DNA of 64,000 nucleotides from Mycobacterium asiaticum DSM 44297. Lineage in GTDB: Bacteria; Actinomycetota; Actinomycetes; Mycobacteriales; Mycobacteriaceae. Made by a program: the position numbers and the translations under genes. A model generated the notes under the pieces. That model had not been told where the DNA came from, made no database searches, and saw nothing but the letters and a program-made list of their open reading frames with translations. The DNA lies in assembly GCF_000613245.1 (NCBI RefSeq), contig NZ_HG964939.1, forward strand, positions 42,880 to 106,879, read 5' to 3'. Positions 16,510 to 26,063 of the stretch are shown here, one piece after another (positions within the stretch are counted from its first letter, which is position 1; every line of letters begins with the position of its first letter).

Positions 16510-17197
16510 CGGGAGCCGTCGGATTCGGGGGCTGGGGCCCGGGTTCGGGCGCCGACGGAGCAGCCGGCGGCGGCAGGTGCGGCGTGTCGGCGATGGTGTG
16601 CCACAGCGAGGTGTACCACGGCTCGTTCTTTGGGTGCCCGCCAACCTCCTCCCCCGGCTGCGCAGGCACCGCGGCCGTCGGCGGAAGCTGCACCTGGAAC
16701 GGAATGTCACCGGGCTTGACGAAACCGAGCCGCTCGCGGGCCTGCGCCGCGATGTATGCCGGGTCGGCCAACTGACCTTTGCGTTGCTCCAAATCCTTGA
16801 TCTGGCCGCGCAGCGCGGCCTCGGTCGCGGACAGCTGCGCCATCTCGGTGCGCTGAGCGAAATACGTGCGCACCGGACCGGCGATGGTCAGCGTCAGCAC
16901 ACACACGACAGCGGCCAGGATCGCGGCTCGCCGCGCGGTAAAGCCCAACCGCTGATCCGACCGCTGCTCAACGGATTCGGTGAACGACCGACGTATCGGT
17001 TCGACGACATGTTCCTGCGAGCGGCCCGCGTGGCGACTCTCGTCGGGCGCGGTCTGCGCGGGCTTGGACTGCGGCCGCGACAGCGGCTTGGCAACCGGCT
17101 TCGCCGAGCCCGCAGAGCGACGCCCCCGACCCGAATCACCGGGCTTCCCCGGCCGGGAAGCCGGGGAGCGGCGTTTCGGATCGGACTTGGCGGCCAA
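16502..17197 (-). CDS. septum formation initiator, FtsB/DivIC family (Rv1024-like)
   Basis: 231 residues. The N-terminal ~95 residues are a Pro/Arg/Lys-rich cytoplasmic tail. One membrane span follows (AAILAAVVCVLTLTIAGPV, ~99-117). An extracytoplasmic coiled coil is next (QRTEMAQLSATEAALRGQIKD... ~122-155) with the family motif DPAYIAAQARERLGFVKPGD. The C-terminus is Pro-rich. FtsB/DivIC proteins act in the divisome with FtsQ/FtsL. It lies 5 bp after eno. Confidence 0.9.
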   Translation of the reverse strand: MAAKSDPKRRSPASRPGKPGDSGRGRRSAGSAKPVAKPLSRPQSKPAQTAPDESRHAGRSQEHVVEPIRRSFTESVEQRSDQRLGFTARRAAILAAVVCVLTLTIAGPVRTYFAQRTEMAQLSATEAALRGQIKDLEQRKGQLADPAYIAAQARERLGFVKPGDIPFQVQLPPTAAVPAQPGEEVGGHPKNEPWYTSLWHTIADTPHLPPPAAPSAPEPGPQPPNPTAPGG

Positions 17198-17202
17198 ACT
17201 GC

Positions 17203-18493
17203 CTACTTCGAATCCACCGCGAACCGCGGAAACGCGAGATCACCCGCATACCGCGCAGCATCACCAAGCGCTTCTTCGATCCGCAGCAGCTGGTTGTACT
17301 TGGCCACACGTTCGCTGCGGGCCGGTGCACCGGTCTTGATCTGCCCGCTACCGACGGCCACCGCCAGGTCGGCGATCGTGGTGTCCTCCGTCTCACCGCT
17401 GCGGTGGCTCATCATGGTTCGGTAGCCGCTGTGGTGGGCGAGCGCCACCGCGTCGAGCGTCTCGGTCAACGTCCCGATTTGGTTCACCTTGACCAGCAAC
17501 GCATTTGCCACTCCGCGCTCGATGCCTTCCTCAAGCCGTTCGGGATTGGTGACGAACAGGTCGTCGCCGACGATCTGCACCCGCTCACCGATTCCCGCCG
17601 TCAACGCGGCCCAACCGTCCCAATCGTCTTCGGAGAGCGGGTCTTCGATGGACACCAGCGGGTAGGACGCGAGCAGGCGGGCGTAGAAGTCCGCCATCTC
17701 CTCGGCGGTGCGGGTCGAACCTTCGAAGCGGTATCCCGTGCCGTCCTCATAAAACTCGGTGGCGGCGACGTCGAGGGCCAGCGCGATGTCGGCGCCGGGC
17801 CGCAGCCCCGCCGACTCGATCGCGGTCGTGATCAGGTCCAGCGCGGCGGTGGTGCCGGCCACGTCCGGGGCGAAACCTCCCTCGTCGCCCAGCCCCGGTG
17901 GACAGGCCCTCCCTCTTCAACACCGACTTCAGCGCGTGATAAACCTCAGCGCCCCAACGCAACGACTCCGCGAAACTCGGCGCGCCGATCGGCGCCACCA
18001 TGAACTCCTGGACGTCGACGCCGGTATCGGCGTGCGCGCCGCCGTTGAGGATGTTCAGCATCGGCACGGGCAGGATGTGCGCGTTGGGACCACCGAGATA
18101 GCGGAACAGCGGCAACGCCGCGGAATCCGCGGCCGCCTTGGCGACGGCCAGCGAGACGCCGAGGATGGCATTGGCACCCAGCCGTGACTTGTCCGGCGTG
18201 CCGTCCAGGTCGACCAGCGCCTGGTCGACCAGCCGCTGGTCATCGGCGTTGAGGCCGATGACCGCCGGACCGATCTCGTCGAGCACCGCCTGAACGGCCT
18301 TCTTCACCCCTTTGCCGCCGTACCGGTCACCGCCATCGCGCAACTCGACGGCTTCGTGCTCGCCGGTCGACGCGCCGGACGGCACCGCGGCGCGGGCAAA
18401 CGTTCCGTCGATCAAGGCGACCTCGACCTCGACGGTCGGGTTGCCGCGGGAATCGAGGATCTCGCGGGCTCCGACCTGCTCGATAATCGGCAC
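17203..18493 (-). pseudogene. eno: enolase, interrupted by a single-base shift (probably a sequence error)
   Basis: Enolase converts 2-phosphoglycerate to phosphoenolpyruvate in glycolysis. The N-terminal part runs from GTG 18493 (MPIIEQVGAREILDSRGNPT) to LKREGLSTG. The expected LGDEGGFAPDV then appears in another frame, continuing to the end (FEGSTRTAEEM, SIEDPLSEDDWDGWA, MSHRSGETEDT, RFAVDSK). The shift is explained by one extra C in the run 17893-17896 on the + strand. With one base removed the protein is 429 residues, the normal length. All downstream catalytic regions are intact, and enolase is normally essential, so I judge this to be a base-call error, not decay. AAGGAGAA precedes the GTG. 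Confidence 0.9.
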
Positions 18494-18569
18494 TGGGTTC
18501 TCCTTTGTCTCCTGGCTGAAAGACCCCCGGCAGCCTCAGCCTAAAGCCTCGGTTACCCGAACCATCCTG

Positions 18570-19301
18570 CTACAGCGGATGACCCGCCGCGTAGGCGGTC
18601 GCCCAGTCCCGGACCGCCCGCGCATAGACACCCGAGTTGTTATAGGCCCGCAGCGCGGTAATCCACCCACGAGGCGTCGCGAGATCCTTTCCGCGCCAGC
18701 ACAAATAACCCGCGGCCGACAGGGCGGCATCGTCGATGTTGTCCGGGCTGGCCACGCCGTCGTTGTTGGCGTCGACGCCGTACAACCGCCAGGTCTCGGA
18801 GATGAACTGCATCGGCCCCATCGCGCGCTCTACCCCATCGTCGCCATCCAGAGCCCCCGCGTCGGTGTCCACGATGCGCAAGGTGTCGCCGGTGCCGTCG
18901 AGTCGAACACCCCGGATGGGGGGCCGGACGTCCCCGTTGGGCGCGATGGCCGCGCCCCGATAGGTGCCGTTATGACTCTCTACCTGGCCGATGCCCGCAA
19001 GCGTCGTCCACGCAATATGGCACTTCGGATTCTCGACCTCGGCCACGCGAGCGGCGTACGCGTACGCCTCCAGGGCGATGACCGGCATCTCCAGCGCCGG
19101 AGCGCGCTGCTGCGCCCATTCCCGCAACTGATCCGCAGGCCGGCCACTGACGTGCGTGTCGACCGGAGGTACCGGATCCCCCGCCGGGGGCGGCACGCCT
19201 TCGGGGATGAAAAGGCTGAGCTGCCAGGTGCAACTTGACGCCAACAGCATCGCGGTCGCCCCTATCACGGCGACCGCGCGCAACCAGCGTCTCGGCGACA
19301 C
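18570..19301 (-). CDS. lpqU: lipoprotein LpqU, lytic-transglycosylase-like
   Basis: 243 residues from GTG 19301, preceded by GGGAGAG; an in-frame ATG at 19334 lacks such a site. The signal peptide ends in a slightly unusual lipobox (LLASSC), so the mature protein would be lipid-anchored outside the membrane. The MltB-like transglycosylase fold is seen in TTLAGIGQVESHNGTYRGA (catalytic Glu in VESHN), AMGPMQFISETWRLYG and NIDDAALSAAGYLCWRG. It should cleave or bind peptidoglycan. The gene lies between mazG and eno, as in H37Rv. Confidence 0.9.
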   Translation of the reverse strand: MSPRRWLRAVAVIGATAMLLASSCTWQLSLFIPEGVPPPAGDPVPPVDTHVSGRPADQLREWAQQRAPALEMPVIALEAYAYAARVAEVENPKCHIAWTTLAGIGQVESHNGTYRGAAIAPNGDVRPPIRGVRLDGTGDTLRIVDTDAGALDGDDGVERAMGPMQFISETWRLYGVDANNDGVASPDNIDDAALSAAGYLCWRGKDLATPRGWITALRAYNNSGVYARAVRDWATAYAAGHPL

Positions 19302-19497
19302 AAACTCTCCCTGTTGGTCTCCCCATGCGGCCACTTGTCCTTTTCAGCCTCAGCCATCGTCCCATGGGTTTGCCGGCTGCCCGGGCGAGTTCGCCGTCCA
19401 GCACACAGATTTGTGCTGGATTGGAGCCATTCAGTGATTCCTCAGCAGCATCTTTGTGAAAACCGTCTGAGTCACCGCAAACATCGACGAGCGGCCC

Positions 19498-20607
19498 TCA
19501 GCGGCGCCCTTTGCGCTTTTTGGGCCGGGAATCCTTGGCGGACGCGGACGCCGCGACGGGTTCCTCCTCGAGGGCGGGATCGAGGGCGGGATCGAGGCCG
19601 GGATCGAGGGCCGGCTCGACGGCGGGATCGAGGACAGGCTCGACGGCGGGCGCCGACGGTTCCTCCGCCACTTCACCGAACGGCCAATGGGCGCGCCACT
19701 CGTCATCGGTGACGAAGCCGAGCGGGCTCATGTCGAGTTCCTCGGCGACACTGTCGCCGCGCCGCGCCGCCGCAATCGCCTTCTCCACACCGCGAACCGT
19801 GTCGACGAAATCCAAAACCGCTGCCCGCAAGGTATTTTCCGCATCGACGTCGGCCGACAGCGTGATCGTGGTCAGCTCCTCGGGGATCAGCTCGGCGGGC
19901 AGGCCGGCTTGAACGACGCGATGAATCACCTTCTGCGCCAACGCCAATGCCGGCTGACCGGTGTGCACGTCGTCCAGCACCGAGCCCCTGGGTTTTTCGG
20001 CCGCCTTGCGTTCCTCCCACTGCGCCAGCTGGTCCTGCAGCGAAATAGTTTCCCCCGCAAGCACTCCCGGAACTCGATTGCCGAGCTTGCGCATCAGCGT
20101 GTCGGCGACGTCGTCAATGGTGAACGGCAGCAGCGCCGCATCCTCGGCGATGCGGGCGTGAAACAACACCTGCAACAGCAGATCACCGAGTTCTTCGCGC
20201 AGCTGTTCCACATTGCCGCTATGCACGGCATCCAGCAGCTCGTAGGTCTCCTCCAACAGATACCGGCGCAGCGAGTCGTGGGTCTGCTCGCTCTCCCAGG
20301 GTCCCGCGGTGCGCAGCTTGTCCATCATCGCGACGGCATCCACCAGCCGTTCACCGCGCTGGCCCGCGGGCGCCGAGATCAGCCGGGCACCGGCGGCGAG
20401 CCGGGCGGTGACGGCTGGGTGGTTGGGGTCCGAGGACAACAGCACCGGCGCGTCCCCGCCGGTGTGCGCCGGGTGCGCGTCAGGCAGCGACCACGGCACC
20501 GCAATCGGCATCTCCTCGGTGTACTGCACTTCACCAGTGAGGAGCTCGATGGCTTCGACCGGCACCAACGAGGGGCGGCGGGGGTCGACCAGGACGACAG
20601 TCGTCAT
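19498..20607 (-). CDS. mazG: nucleoside triphosphate pyrophosphohydrolase MazG
   Basis: 369 residues, longer than the ~325 I recall for M. tuberculosis. The MazG core spans ~105-215: LLEETYELLDAV carries the EExxE metal-binding motif, and ELGDLLLQVLFHARIAED the second acidic motif. The enzyme removes pyrophosphate from NTPs and dNTPs and cleans up oxidised nucleotides. The last ~60 residues are a low-complexity tail of (V/A)(E/D)P-LDP units ending in a basic stretch, encoded by imperfect 15-bp repeats. ATG overlaps the mfd stop by 4 bp. Confidence 0.92.
   Translation of the reverse strand: MTTVVLVDPRRPSLVPVEAIELLTGEVQYTEEMPIAVPWSLPDAHPAHTGGDAPVLLSSDPNHPAVTARLAAGARLISAPAGQRGERLVDAVAMMDKLRTAGPWESEQTHDSLRRYLLEETYELLDAVHSGNVEQLREELGDLLLQVLFHARIAEDAALLPFTIDDVADTLMRKLGNRVPGVLAGETISLQDQLAQWEERKAAEKPRGSVLDDVHTGQPALALAQKVIHRVVQAGLPAELIPEELTTITLSADVDAENTLRAAVLDFVDTVRGVEKAIAAARRGDSVAEELDMSPLGFVTDDEWRAHWPFGEVAEEPSAPAVEPVLDPAVEPALDPGLDPALDPALEEEPVAASASAKDSRPKKRKGRR
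19569..19650 (-). repeat. short in-frame repeats in the mazG 3' end
   Basis: GGCGGGATCGAGG-like units of about 15 bp recur imperfectly five times and encode a run of ALDP/GLDP/AVEP-type motifs. The unit length is a multiple of 3, so copy-number change would keep the reading frame. Confidence 0.65.
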
Positions 20608-23600
20608 CGCGCTTGCCGCTCCTTACTCGACGTGACGGGCTCGGGGTTCGTTATACCAATATCTTGCTGCGGGATGCCCGCGAGTGCCGTCACCAAATCG
20701 GCCACCATCTGCACCAACTCAACATCACGCAGCCGCGCGGCGCCCACGCCGCCCGTTCGCGGAATGGGAACCTGCACGGTGGACGTCGTCGCGCGGTAAC
20801 GCCCGCCCGGATACATCCGGGCCAGCCGCACCTGCGCGGAATCCGGCAGATTCAGCGGCGAAAGCCGCACCGTGGCCGCCGACGGGGCGCTGACCTCGGT
20901 GATCCCGGATGCCCGGCATAGCAACCGCAGCCGCGCCACCGCCACCAGCCGCTGGGCCGGCTCGGGCGGCGGGCCATACCGGTCGGTCAGCTCTTCGATG
21001 ACGGCGTTGACACCGGCGTCGTCGGTCGCCGACGCCAGGCGCCGATAGGCCTCCAACCGGAGCCGGTCGCTGGCGATGTAATCGGGCGGCAGATGGGCAT
21101 CGACGGGCAGGTCGATGCGCACATCCTTGGGCTCTTCGGCGGTAGTCACCGTCTTGCCGTCGGCCGCGGCCCGGTACGCCTCGACGGCCTCGCCGACCAG
21201 CCGCACGTACAGGTCGAACCCGACGCCGGCGACGTGCCCCGACTGCTCGACGCCCAGCACATTTCCGGCGCCGCGGATTTCCAGGTCTTTAAGTGCGACG
21301 GCCATGCCCGCGCCCAGCTCGTTGTTCTGCGCGATGGTCGCCAGCCGGTCATACGCCGTCTCGGTCAGCGGCGCGTCCGGCGGGTACAGGAAGTAGGCGT
21401 ACCCGCGCTCCCGGCTGCGACCCACCCGACCGCGCAACTGGTGCAGCTGGGACAGGCCGAAGGTGTCGGCGCGCTCGACGATCAGCGTGTTGGCGTTGGA
21501 GATGTCCAGGCCGGTCTCCACGATCGTCGTGCACACCAGGATGTCGAATTCGCGGTTCCAGAAGCCCTGCACGGTGCGTTCCAGCCGCTCTTCAGGCATC
21601 TGTCCGTGCGCGACTACGACCCGCGCCTCGGGCACCAGCTCCCGCACCCGAGCGGCGGCCCGGTCGATCGAGCTCACCCGGTTGTGCACGTAGAAGGCCT
21701 GCCCGTCGCGCAGCAATTCCCGTCGCAACGCAGCCGCGATCTGCTTGTCTTCCTGCGGACCCACGTACGTCAACACCGGGTAGCGCTCTTCGGGTGGCGT
21801 CAAGATCGTCGACATCTCCCGGATCCCGGCCAGGCTCATCTCCAGCGTCCGCGGAATCGGGGTGGCGCTCATGGTCAGCACGTCGACATGCGTGCGCAGC
21901 GACTTGATGTGCTCCTTGTGCTCGACGCCGAACCGCTGCTCCTCGTCGACCACGACCAAGCCGAGGTCTTTCCAGCGCACCCCGGTCTGCAACAGCCGGT
22001 GGGTGCCGATCACGATGTCCACCGATCCGTCGGCCATGCCGTCAATCACCTTGCGGGATTCGGCGGGGTCGGTAAACCGGGACAGGCCCTTGACGGTCAC
22101 CGGGAATCCGGCCATCCGGTCGGTGAAGGTCTGCAGATGCTGGTCGGCCAGCAACGTGGTGGGCACCAGCACCGCGACCTGCTTGCCGTCCTGAACCGCC
22201 TTGAACGCCGCGCGCACAGCGATCTCGGTCTTGCCGTAACCGACGTCGCCGCAGATCACGCGGTCCATCGGGATCGGCTTTTCCATGTCGGACTTGACCT
22301 CGGTGATCGCGGTCAACTGGTCGACGGTCTCGGTGAAGCCGAACGCATCTTCCATCTCGGCCTGCCACGGAGTGTCCGGCGCGAACGCGTGGCCGGGACT
22401 GGCCTGACGCTTGGCGTACAACGCGACCAATTCGCCGGCAATCTCCCGGACGGCCCGGCGCGCCTTGGTCTTGGTGTTGGCCCAGTCGCTGCCGCCCAGC
22501 TTGCTCAGCGCGGGCGCCTGCCCACCGACATACCGCGACAGCTGGTCCAGTGAGTCCATCGGGACATACAGCCGGTCGGCCTGCTGGCCGCGCTTGCTGG
22601 ATGCGTACTCGAGCACCAGGTACTCGCGGCGGGCACCGCCGACGGTCCGTTCGACCATCTCCACGAACCGTCCGATGCCGTGCTGGTCGTGCACCACCAG
22701 GTCACCGGCGGTCAGTGCCAGCGGGTCGACGGTGTTACGCCGCTTGGCCGCCAGGCGCTTGCCCTCGACCGCAGTAGCCCGGCTGCCGGTCAGGTCGGCT
22801 TCGGTGATAACGACGAGGTTGGCCCCAGGGATGACCACTCCGTCGTGCAGCGGGCCTTTGAGCACGCCGACGACCCCAGCTTTGGGCGCGGCACCGCAGT
22901 CCAGCATCGCTGCCGGGATGTCCGACTCGGCCAGCCGTTCGACCATCCGATGGGCGGTTCCGGTGCCGGGCGCGACCATCGCGGCATGCCCACCGGTTGC
23001 CACGTGCGCACGCAGCATCGCGAAGACCCCGTCGATGTCGTGTTGGTGTCCCCGCGCGGACGGCGCCGGGCGGATGTCCAGCTCGGTGGCGGACTCGTCG
23101 GACAGCTGGCTCAACGTCCACCACGGATGGCCCGAAGCGCTCGCCGCAGCCTGCACGTCCTCGAGTTCGGTGAAGCCCGAACCGCCCAGTTGCTCGACGT
23201 CGACCGGCGCGTCCGTGCCTAGCGCCGCCACCGACCAGGACGCCTCCAGGAATTCTCGGCCGGTCTTGATCAAATCGGCGGCGCGGGTGCGAACCTTTTC
23301 CGGGTCGCATACCAGGACCGGGGTGCCGTCGGCCAGCTGGTCGGTCAGCAAAGCGTGCGCTCCGTCTTCTGCAGGAACCAACACCGGGAGCAGCGCTTCC
23401 ATCCCGTCGACCGGGATGCCTTCGGCCAGCTTGGCCAGCATGTCGATGATGCTGCCGGTGACCGTGTTCTCCGAACCGGGATGTTGACCACCCAGCTCCG
23501 CCGCTCGCGCCCGGACGTCGTCGGTGAGCAGCAGTTCCCGGCACGCCACCGCGATCAAGTGGTCGACTTCGATCTCCGGGATCGAGCGCTGGTCGGCCAC

Positions 23601-24266
23601 CGAGAACATCCGCATCTCGGTGATCTCGTCGCCCCAGAATTCGATCCGGACCGGGTGCTCGGCCGTCGGTGCGAAGACGTCCAGAATGCCGCCGCGAACG
23701 GCGAACTCACCGCGCCGCCCGACCATGTCCACCCGGGTGTAGGCCAACTCGACCAGCCGGGCAGCGACGTCCTCGAACGGCGTCTCGTCGCCGACGGTCA
23801 GCGTCAGCGGTTCTTGCAGGCCCAGATCGGGCGCCATGGGTTGCAGCAGGGAACGCACCGCCGTCACCACGACCCGCAGCGGGGGACCCAGGCGCGCGTC
23901 GTCGGGATGCGCCAGCCGGCGCAGCACCAGCATCCGGGTCCCGACGGTGTCGATGCCCGGGGAAAGCCGTTCGTGCGGCAGGGTCTCCCAGGACGGGAAG
24001 ACGGCCACCGCGTCGCCGTACACGCCGCGCAGCTCGGCGGTCAGGTCGTCGGCTTCCCGGCCGGTGGCGGTGACCACCAGCAACGGTCCCTGCCCAGCCA
24101 GCGCGGCGGCCACGAAAAGGCGCGCGCTGGCAGGTCCTACCAGCGCGAGTTTGTCGGGTCGATCGGAGGCACGCTCGATGAGTTGTTGGAAAGTTGGCGC
24201 TCTCAGCGCCAATTCCACGAGCCCCGCGATCGGGGTATCTGGGTACGCAGTCCCCGGTGCGGTCAT
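20604..24266 (-). CDS. mfd: transcription-repair coupling factor Mfd
   Basis: 1220 residues, normal length. The N-terminal UvrB-like module (~30-350) has FPSWETLPHERLSPG. The RNA-polymerase-interacting domain (~495-570) has LTAGDLVVHDQHGIGRFVEM and EYLVLEYAS. The translocase has Walker A GDVGYGKTE (~672), DEEQ box (VVVDEEQRFGVEHKE), TMSATPIPRTLEMSL and QLRGRVGRSRERGYAY. The C-terminal TRCF domain closes the protein. Mfd removes stalled RNA polymerase from DNA lesions and recruits UvrA. It is followed immediately by mazG with a 4-bp overlap. Confidence 0.97.
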   Translation of the reverse strand: MTAPGTAYPDTPIAGLVELALRAPTFQQLIERASDRPDKLALVGPASARLFVAAALAGQGPLLVVTATGREADDLTAELRGVYGDAVAVFPSWETLPHERLSPGIDTVGTRMLVLRRLAHPDDARLGPPLRVVVTAVRSLLQPMAPDLGLQEPLTLTVGDETPFEDVAARLVELAYTRVDMVGRRGEFAVRGGILDVFAPTAEHPVRIEFWGDEITEMRMFSVADQRSIPEIEVDHLIAVACRELLLTDDVRARAAELGGQHPGSENTVTGSIIDMLAKLAEGIPVDGMEALLPVLVPAEDGAHALLTDQLADGTPVLVCDPEKVRTRAADLIKTGREFLEASWSVAALGTDAPVDVEQLGGSGFTELEDVQAAASASGHPWWTLSQLSDESATELDIRPAPSARGHQHDIDGVFAMLRAHVATGGHAAMVAPGTGTAHRMVERLAESDIPAAMLDCGAAPKAGVVGVLKGPLHDGVVIPGANLVVITEADLTGSRATAVEGKRLAAKRRNTVDPLALTAGDLVVHDQHGIGRFVEMVERTVGGARREYLVLEYASSKRGQQADRLYVPMDSLDQLSRYVGGQAPALSKLGGSDWANTKTKARRAVREIAGELVALYAKRQASPGHAFAPDTPWQAEMEDAFGFTETVDQLTAITEVKSDMEKPIPMDRVICGDVGYGKTEIAVRAAFKAVQDGKQVAVLVPTTLLADQHLQTFTDRMAGFPVTVKGLSRFTDPAESRKVIDGMADGSVDIVIGTHRLLQTGVRWKDLGLVVVDEEQRFGVEHKEHIKSLRTHVDVLTMSATPIPRTLEMSLAGIREMSTILTPPEERYPVLTYVGPQEDKQIAAALRRELLRDGQAFYVHNRVSSIDRAAARVRELVPEARVVVAHGQMPEERLERTVQGFWNREFDILVCTTIVETGLDISNANTLIVERADTFGLSQLHQLRGRVGRSRERGYAYFLYPPDAPLTETAYDRLATIAQNNELGAGMAVALKDLEIRGAGNVLGVEQSGHVAGVGFDLYVRLVGEAVEAYRAAADGKTVTTAEEPKDVRIDLPVDAHLPPDYIASDRLRLEAYRRLASATDDAGVNAVIEELTDRYGPPPEPAQRLVAVARLRLLCRASGITEVSAPSAATVRLSPLNLPDSAQVRLARMYPGGRYRATTSTVQVPIPRTGGVGAARLRDVELVQMVADLVTALAGIPQQDIGITNPEPVTSSKERQAR

Positions 24267-24395
24267 GATGCCGCCATTCTAGGCGTCCGACTCGGACCTC
24301 CGATCGGGCAAGCACTGCGTCAAGATCGCGCCCACAGCCGTCAAGAGTTCGTCAGGAAAGCGGTCAGCGCCGCGATCGCGCCGCAGGTTAAAAGC

Positions 24396-25736
24396 ATGAC
24401 ATTGCTCGACATGCTGCCCTCCATCGGCAAAGCCGCGCCCCGGCGCGTCGACCCGGCGATATGGCCGGTGACGACCGGTTGTGACGAACAGGGCCGGCTG
24501 TGCCTCGGTGAGGTACCGCTCACAGACATCGCCGACGAGTTCGGCACCCCGACCTACGTCGTCGACGAAACCGACTTCCGATATCGCGCCCGCCGCTACC
24601 GCAAAGCGTTGCGCGGCGTCGAGGTCGTCTACGCCGCAAAATCGCTGCTCACCACGGCCGTGGCCCGGTGGGTGCGGGAAGAAGGCCTGGGCATCGACGT
24701 TTGCTCCCCCGGCGAACTCGCCGTCGCCCTGGCCGGGGGTCTGGATCCGGTTCGCGTCGTCATGCACGGCAACGCGAAGTCGCCCGACGAGCTGCGCGAA
24801 GCGGTCGCCGTCGGGGTGGGCCGCATGGTGGTGGATTCGGACATCGAGATCGCCTACCTGGCCGGCCTGGCACGTCGGCGCCAGCGCGTACTCATCCGGG
24901 TGACTCCCGAGATCGACATCCATGGGCATCGGGCGGTCACCACCGGCGTCAGTGATCAGAAGTTCGGATTCACCCTCGACGGCGGCCAGGCGGCCCGCGC
25001 GGTGCAACGGGTGCTGGCACACCCGATCCTCGACCTGATCGGGTTGCACTGCCATATCGGTTCGCAGGTCACCGACGCGGCGCTGTACGGGGAAGCAATC
25101 CGGCGGATGATCGCCATGATGGCCGACGTGCGGTCCCACCACGGCGTGATCCTCACCGAGCTCAACATCGGCGGCGGCCACGGCGTCCCCTACACCCGCG
25201 GTGATGGCGAGCTGAATCTCGACGAGTTGGCCGCAGTGATCGAGGACGCGCTGGACGAGGCCTGTGCCGCCGAGCATTTCCCCCGGCCCGTCGTCGTGGT
25301 GGAACCCGGCCGCGCAATCAGCGCCCGCGCCGGCATCACGCTGTACCGGGTGTGTTCGGTGAAGACCCGTCCGGGCGGGCGCACCTTCGTCGCCGTCGAC
25401 GGTGGCATGAGCGATAACCCGCGGGTGGCGCTGTACGGCGCGCAGTACACGGTCGCGCTGGCCAACCGCCACCCAATCGTGAGCCGACACCTCGTGACCG
25501 TCGCCGGGCGGCATTGCGAAGCCGGCGACGAGATCGCTCGCGATGTCGAGTTACCGACGGATGTACGGCCCGGCGATCTGCTCGCCGTGGCGTGCACGGG
25601 CGCCTACCACCACAGCATGGCGTCGACGTACAACGTGGTGGGCCGACCGCCGCTGGTGGGTGTCGCCCGCGGGCGGGTGCGCGAGCTGGTACGGCGGGAG
25701 ACGATCGCCGACCTACTCGCCCGCGACCGTGGTTAA
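24396..25736 (+). CDS. diaminopimelate decarboxylase-like protein (LysA paralogue)
   Basis: 446 residues. Fold-III PLP decarboxylase: the PLP lysine is Lys82 (VVYAAKSLL), followed by CSPGELAVALAGG, GLHCHIGSQ (~209), the glycine-rich phosphate loop NIGGGHGVPY, VEPGRAISARAG, VDGGMSDNPRVALYGA and TGAYHHSMASTYN. These match LysA, which makes lysine from meso-diaminopimelate. Mycobacteria normally have lysA next to thrA/hom, so this is probably a second copy, and its substrate may differ (inference). ATG 24396 is chosen; the long upstream extension is antisense to mfd. It has no operon partner and converges with the secreted-protein gene, 4 bp away. Confidence 0.88.
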   Translation: MTLLDMLPSIGKAAPRRVDPAIWPVTTGCDEQGRLCLGEVPLTDIADEFGTPTYVVDETDFRYRARRYRKALRGVEVVYAAKSLLTTAVARWVREEGLGIDVCSPGELAVALAGGLDPVRVVMHGNAKSPDELREAVAVGVGRMVVDSDIEIAYLAGLARRRQRVLIRVTPEIDIHGHRAVTTGVSDQKFGFTLDGGQAARAVQRVLAHPILDLIGLHCHIGSQVTDAALYGEAIRRMIAMMADVRSHHGVILTELNIGGGHGVPYTRGDGELNLDELAAVIEDALDEACAAEHFPRPVVVVEPGRAISARAGITLYRVCSVKTRPGGRTFVAVDGGMSDNPRVALYGAQYTVALANRHPIVSRHLVTVAGRHCEAGDEIARDVELPTDVRPGDLLAVACTGAYHHSMASTYNVVGRPPLVGVARGRVRELVRRETIADLLARDRG

Positions 25737-25740
25737 CCAA

Positions 25741-26001
25741 CTACCAGGGCATTGTCGCCCAGGAGTAGAAGGCACCATTGCCCACGTCATGCACGCCGTA
25801 GGAGTCCCAGTAGTAGTCGTGGCAGACGCTGCCGTCCCAGGGCACGGGACGTCCCGCCGGGTTGGGGTCGCCGGGGCACCAAGTGGTGCAGGCCTGCAGC
25901 CGCGGGCAGTTGCCGGACTCGGCGTTGGCGGGTGCCGCCAGCAGCGACAGCGCTGCGCTGGCCGCCGCCACACCGAGGAGAATGCGCGAGGGTCGGTTCA
26001 T
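25741..26001 (-). CDS. small secreted Cys-containing protein, mycobacterial type
   Basis: 86 residues from ATG 26001, preceded by AAAGGA. A classical signal peptide is present (MNRPSRILLGVAAASAALSL then LAAPANA, cleavage after ~27). The mature ~59 residues hold four cysteines (NCPRL, ACTTWCPG, SVCHDYYW) and end in a Tyr/Trp-rich stretch (DVGNGAFYSW). Similar short exported proteins with CPG-x-P-x-G-x-P-x-xWD occur widely in mycobacteria, to my memory without known function. It is probably exported by Sec. Two disulphides are likely. Confidence 0.82.
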   Translation of the reverse strand: MNRPSRILLGVAAASAALSLLAAPANAESGNCPRLQACTTWCPGDPNPAGRPVPWDGSVCHDYYWDSYGVHDVGNGAFYSWATMPW

Positions 26002-26063
26002 GTTCAGTCCTTTGCTGGTTGTTGCCGACAATCACACTTCGCCCGGATGGCTACCGATCCCAA

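Noticed and set aside
17203..18493. eno as a genuine decayed gene
   Set aside because: Only one base separates it from a full-length enolase, all motifs are intact on both sides, and the gene is normally essential. Kept as an interrupted gene with probable sequence error.
20725..24300. Long plus-strand frames opposite mfd, some over 350 codons
   Set aside because: High GC removes stop codons on the opposite strand. Composition and lack of motifs mark them as shadows of mfd.
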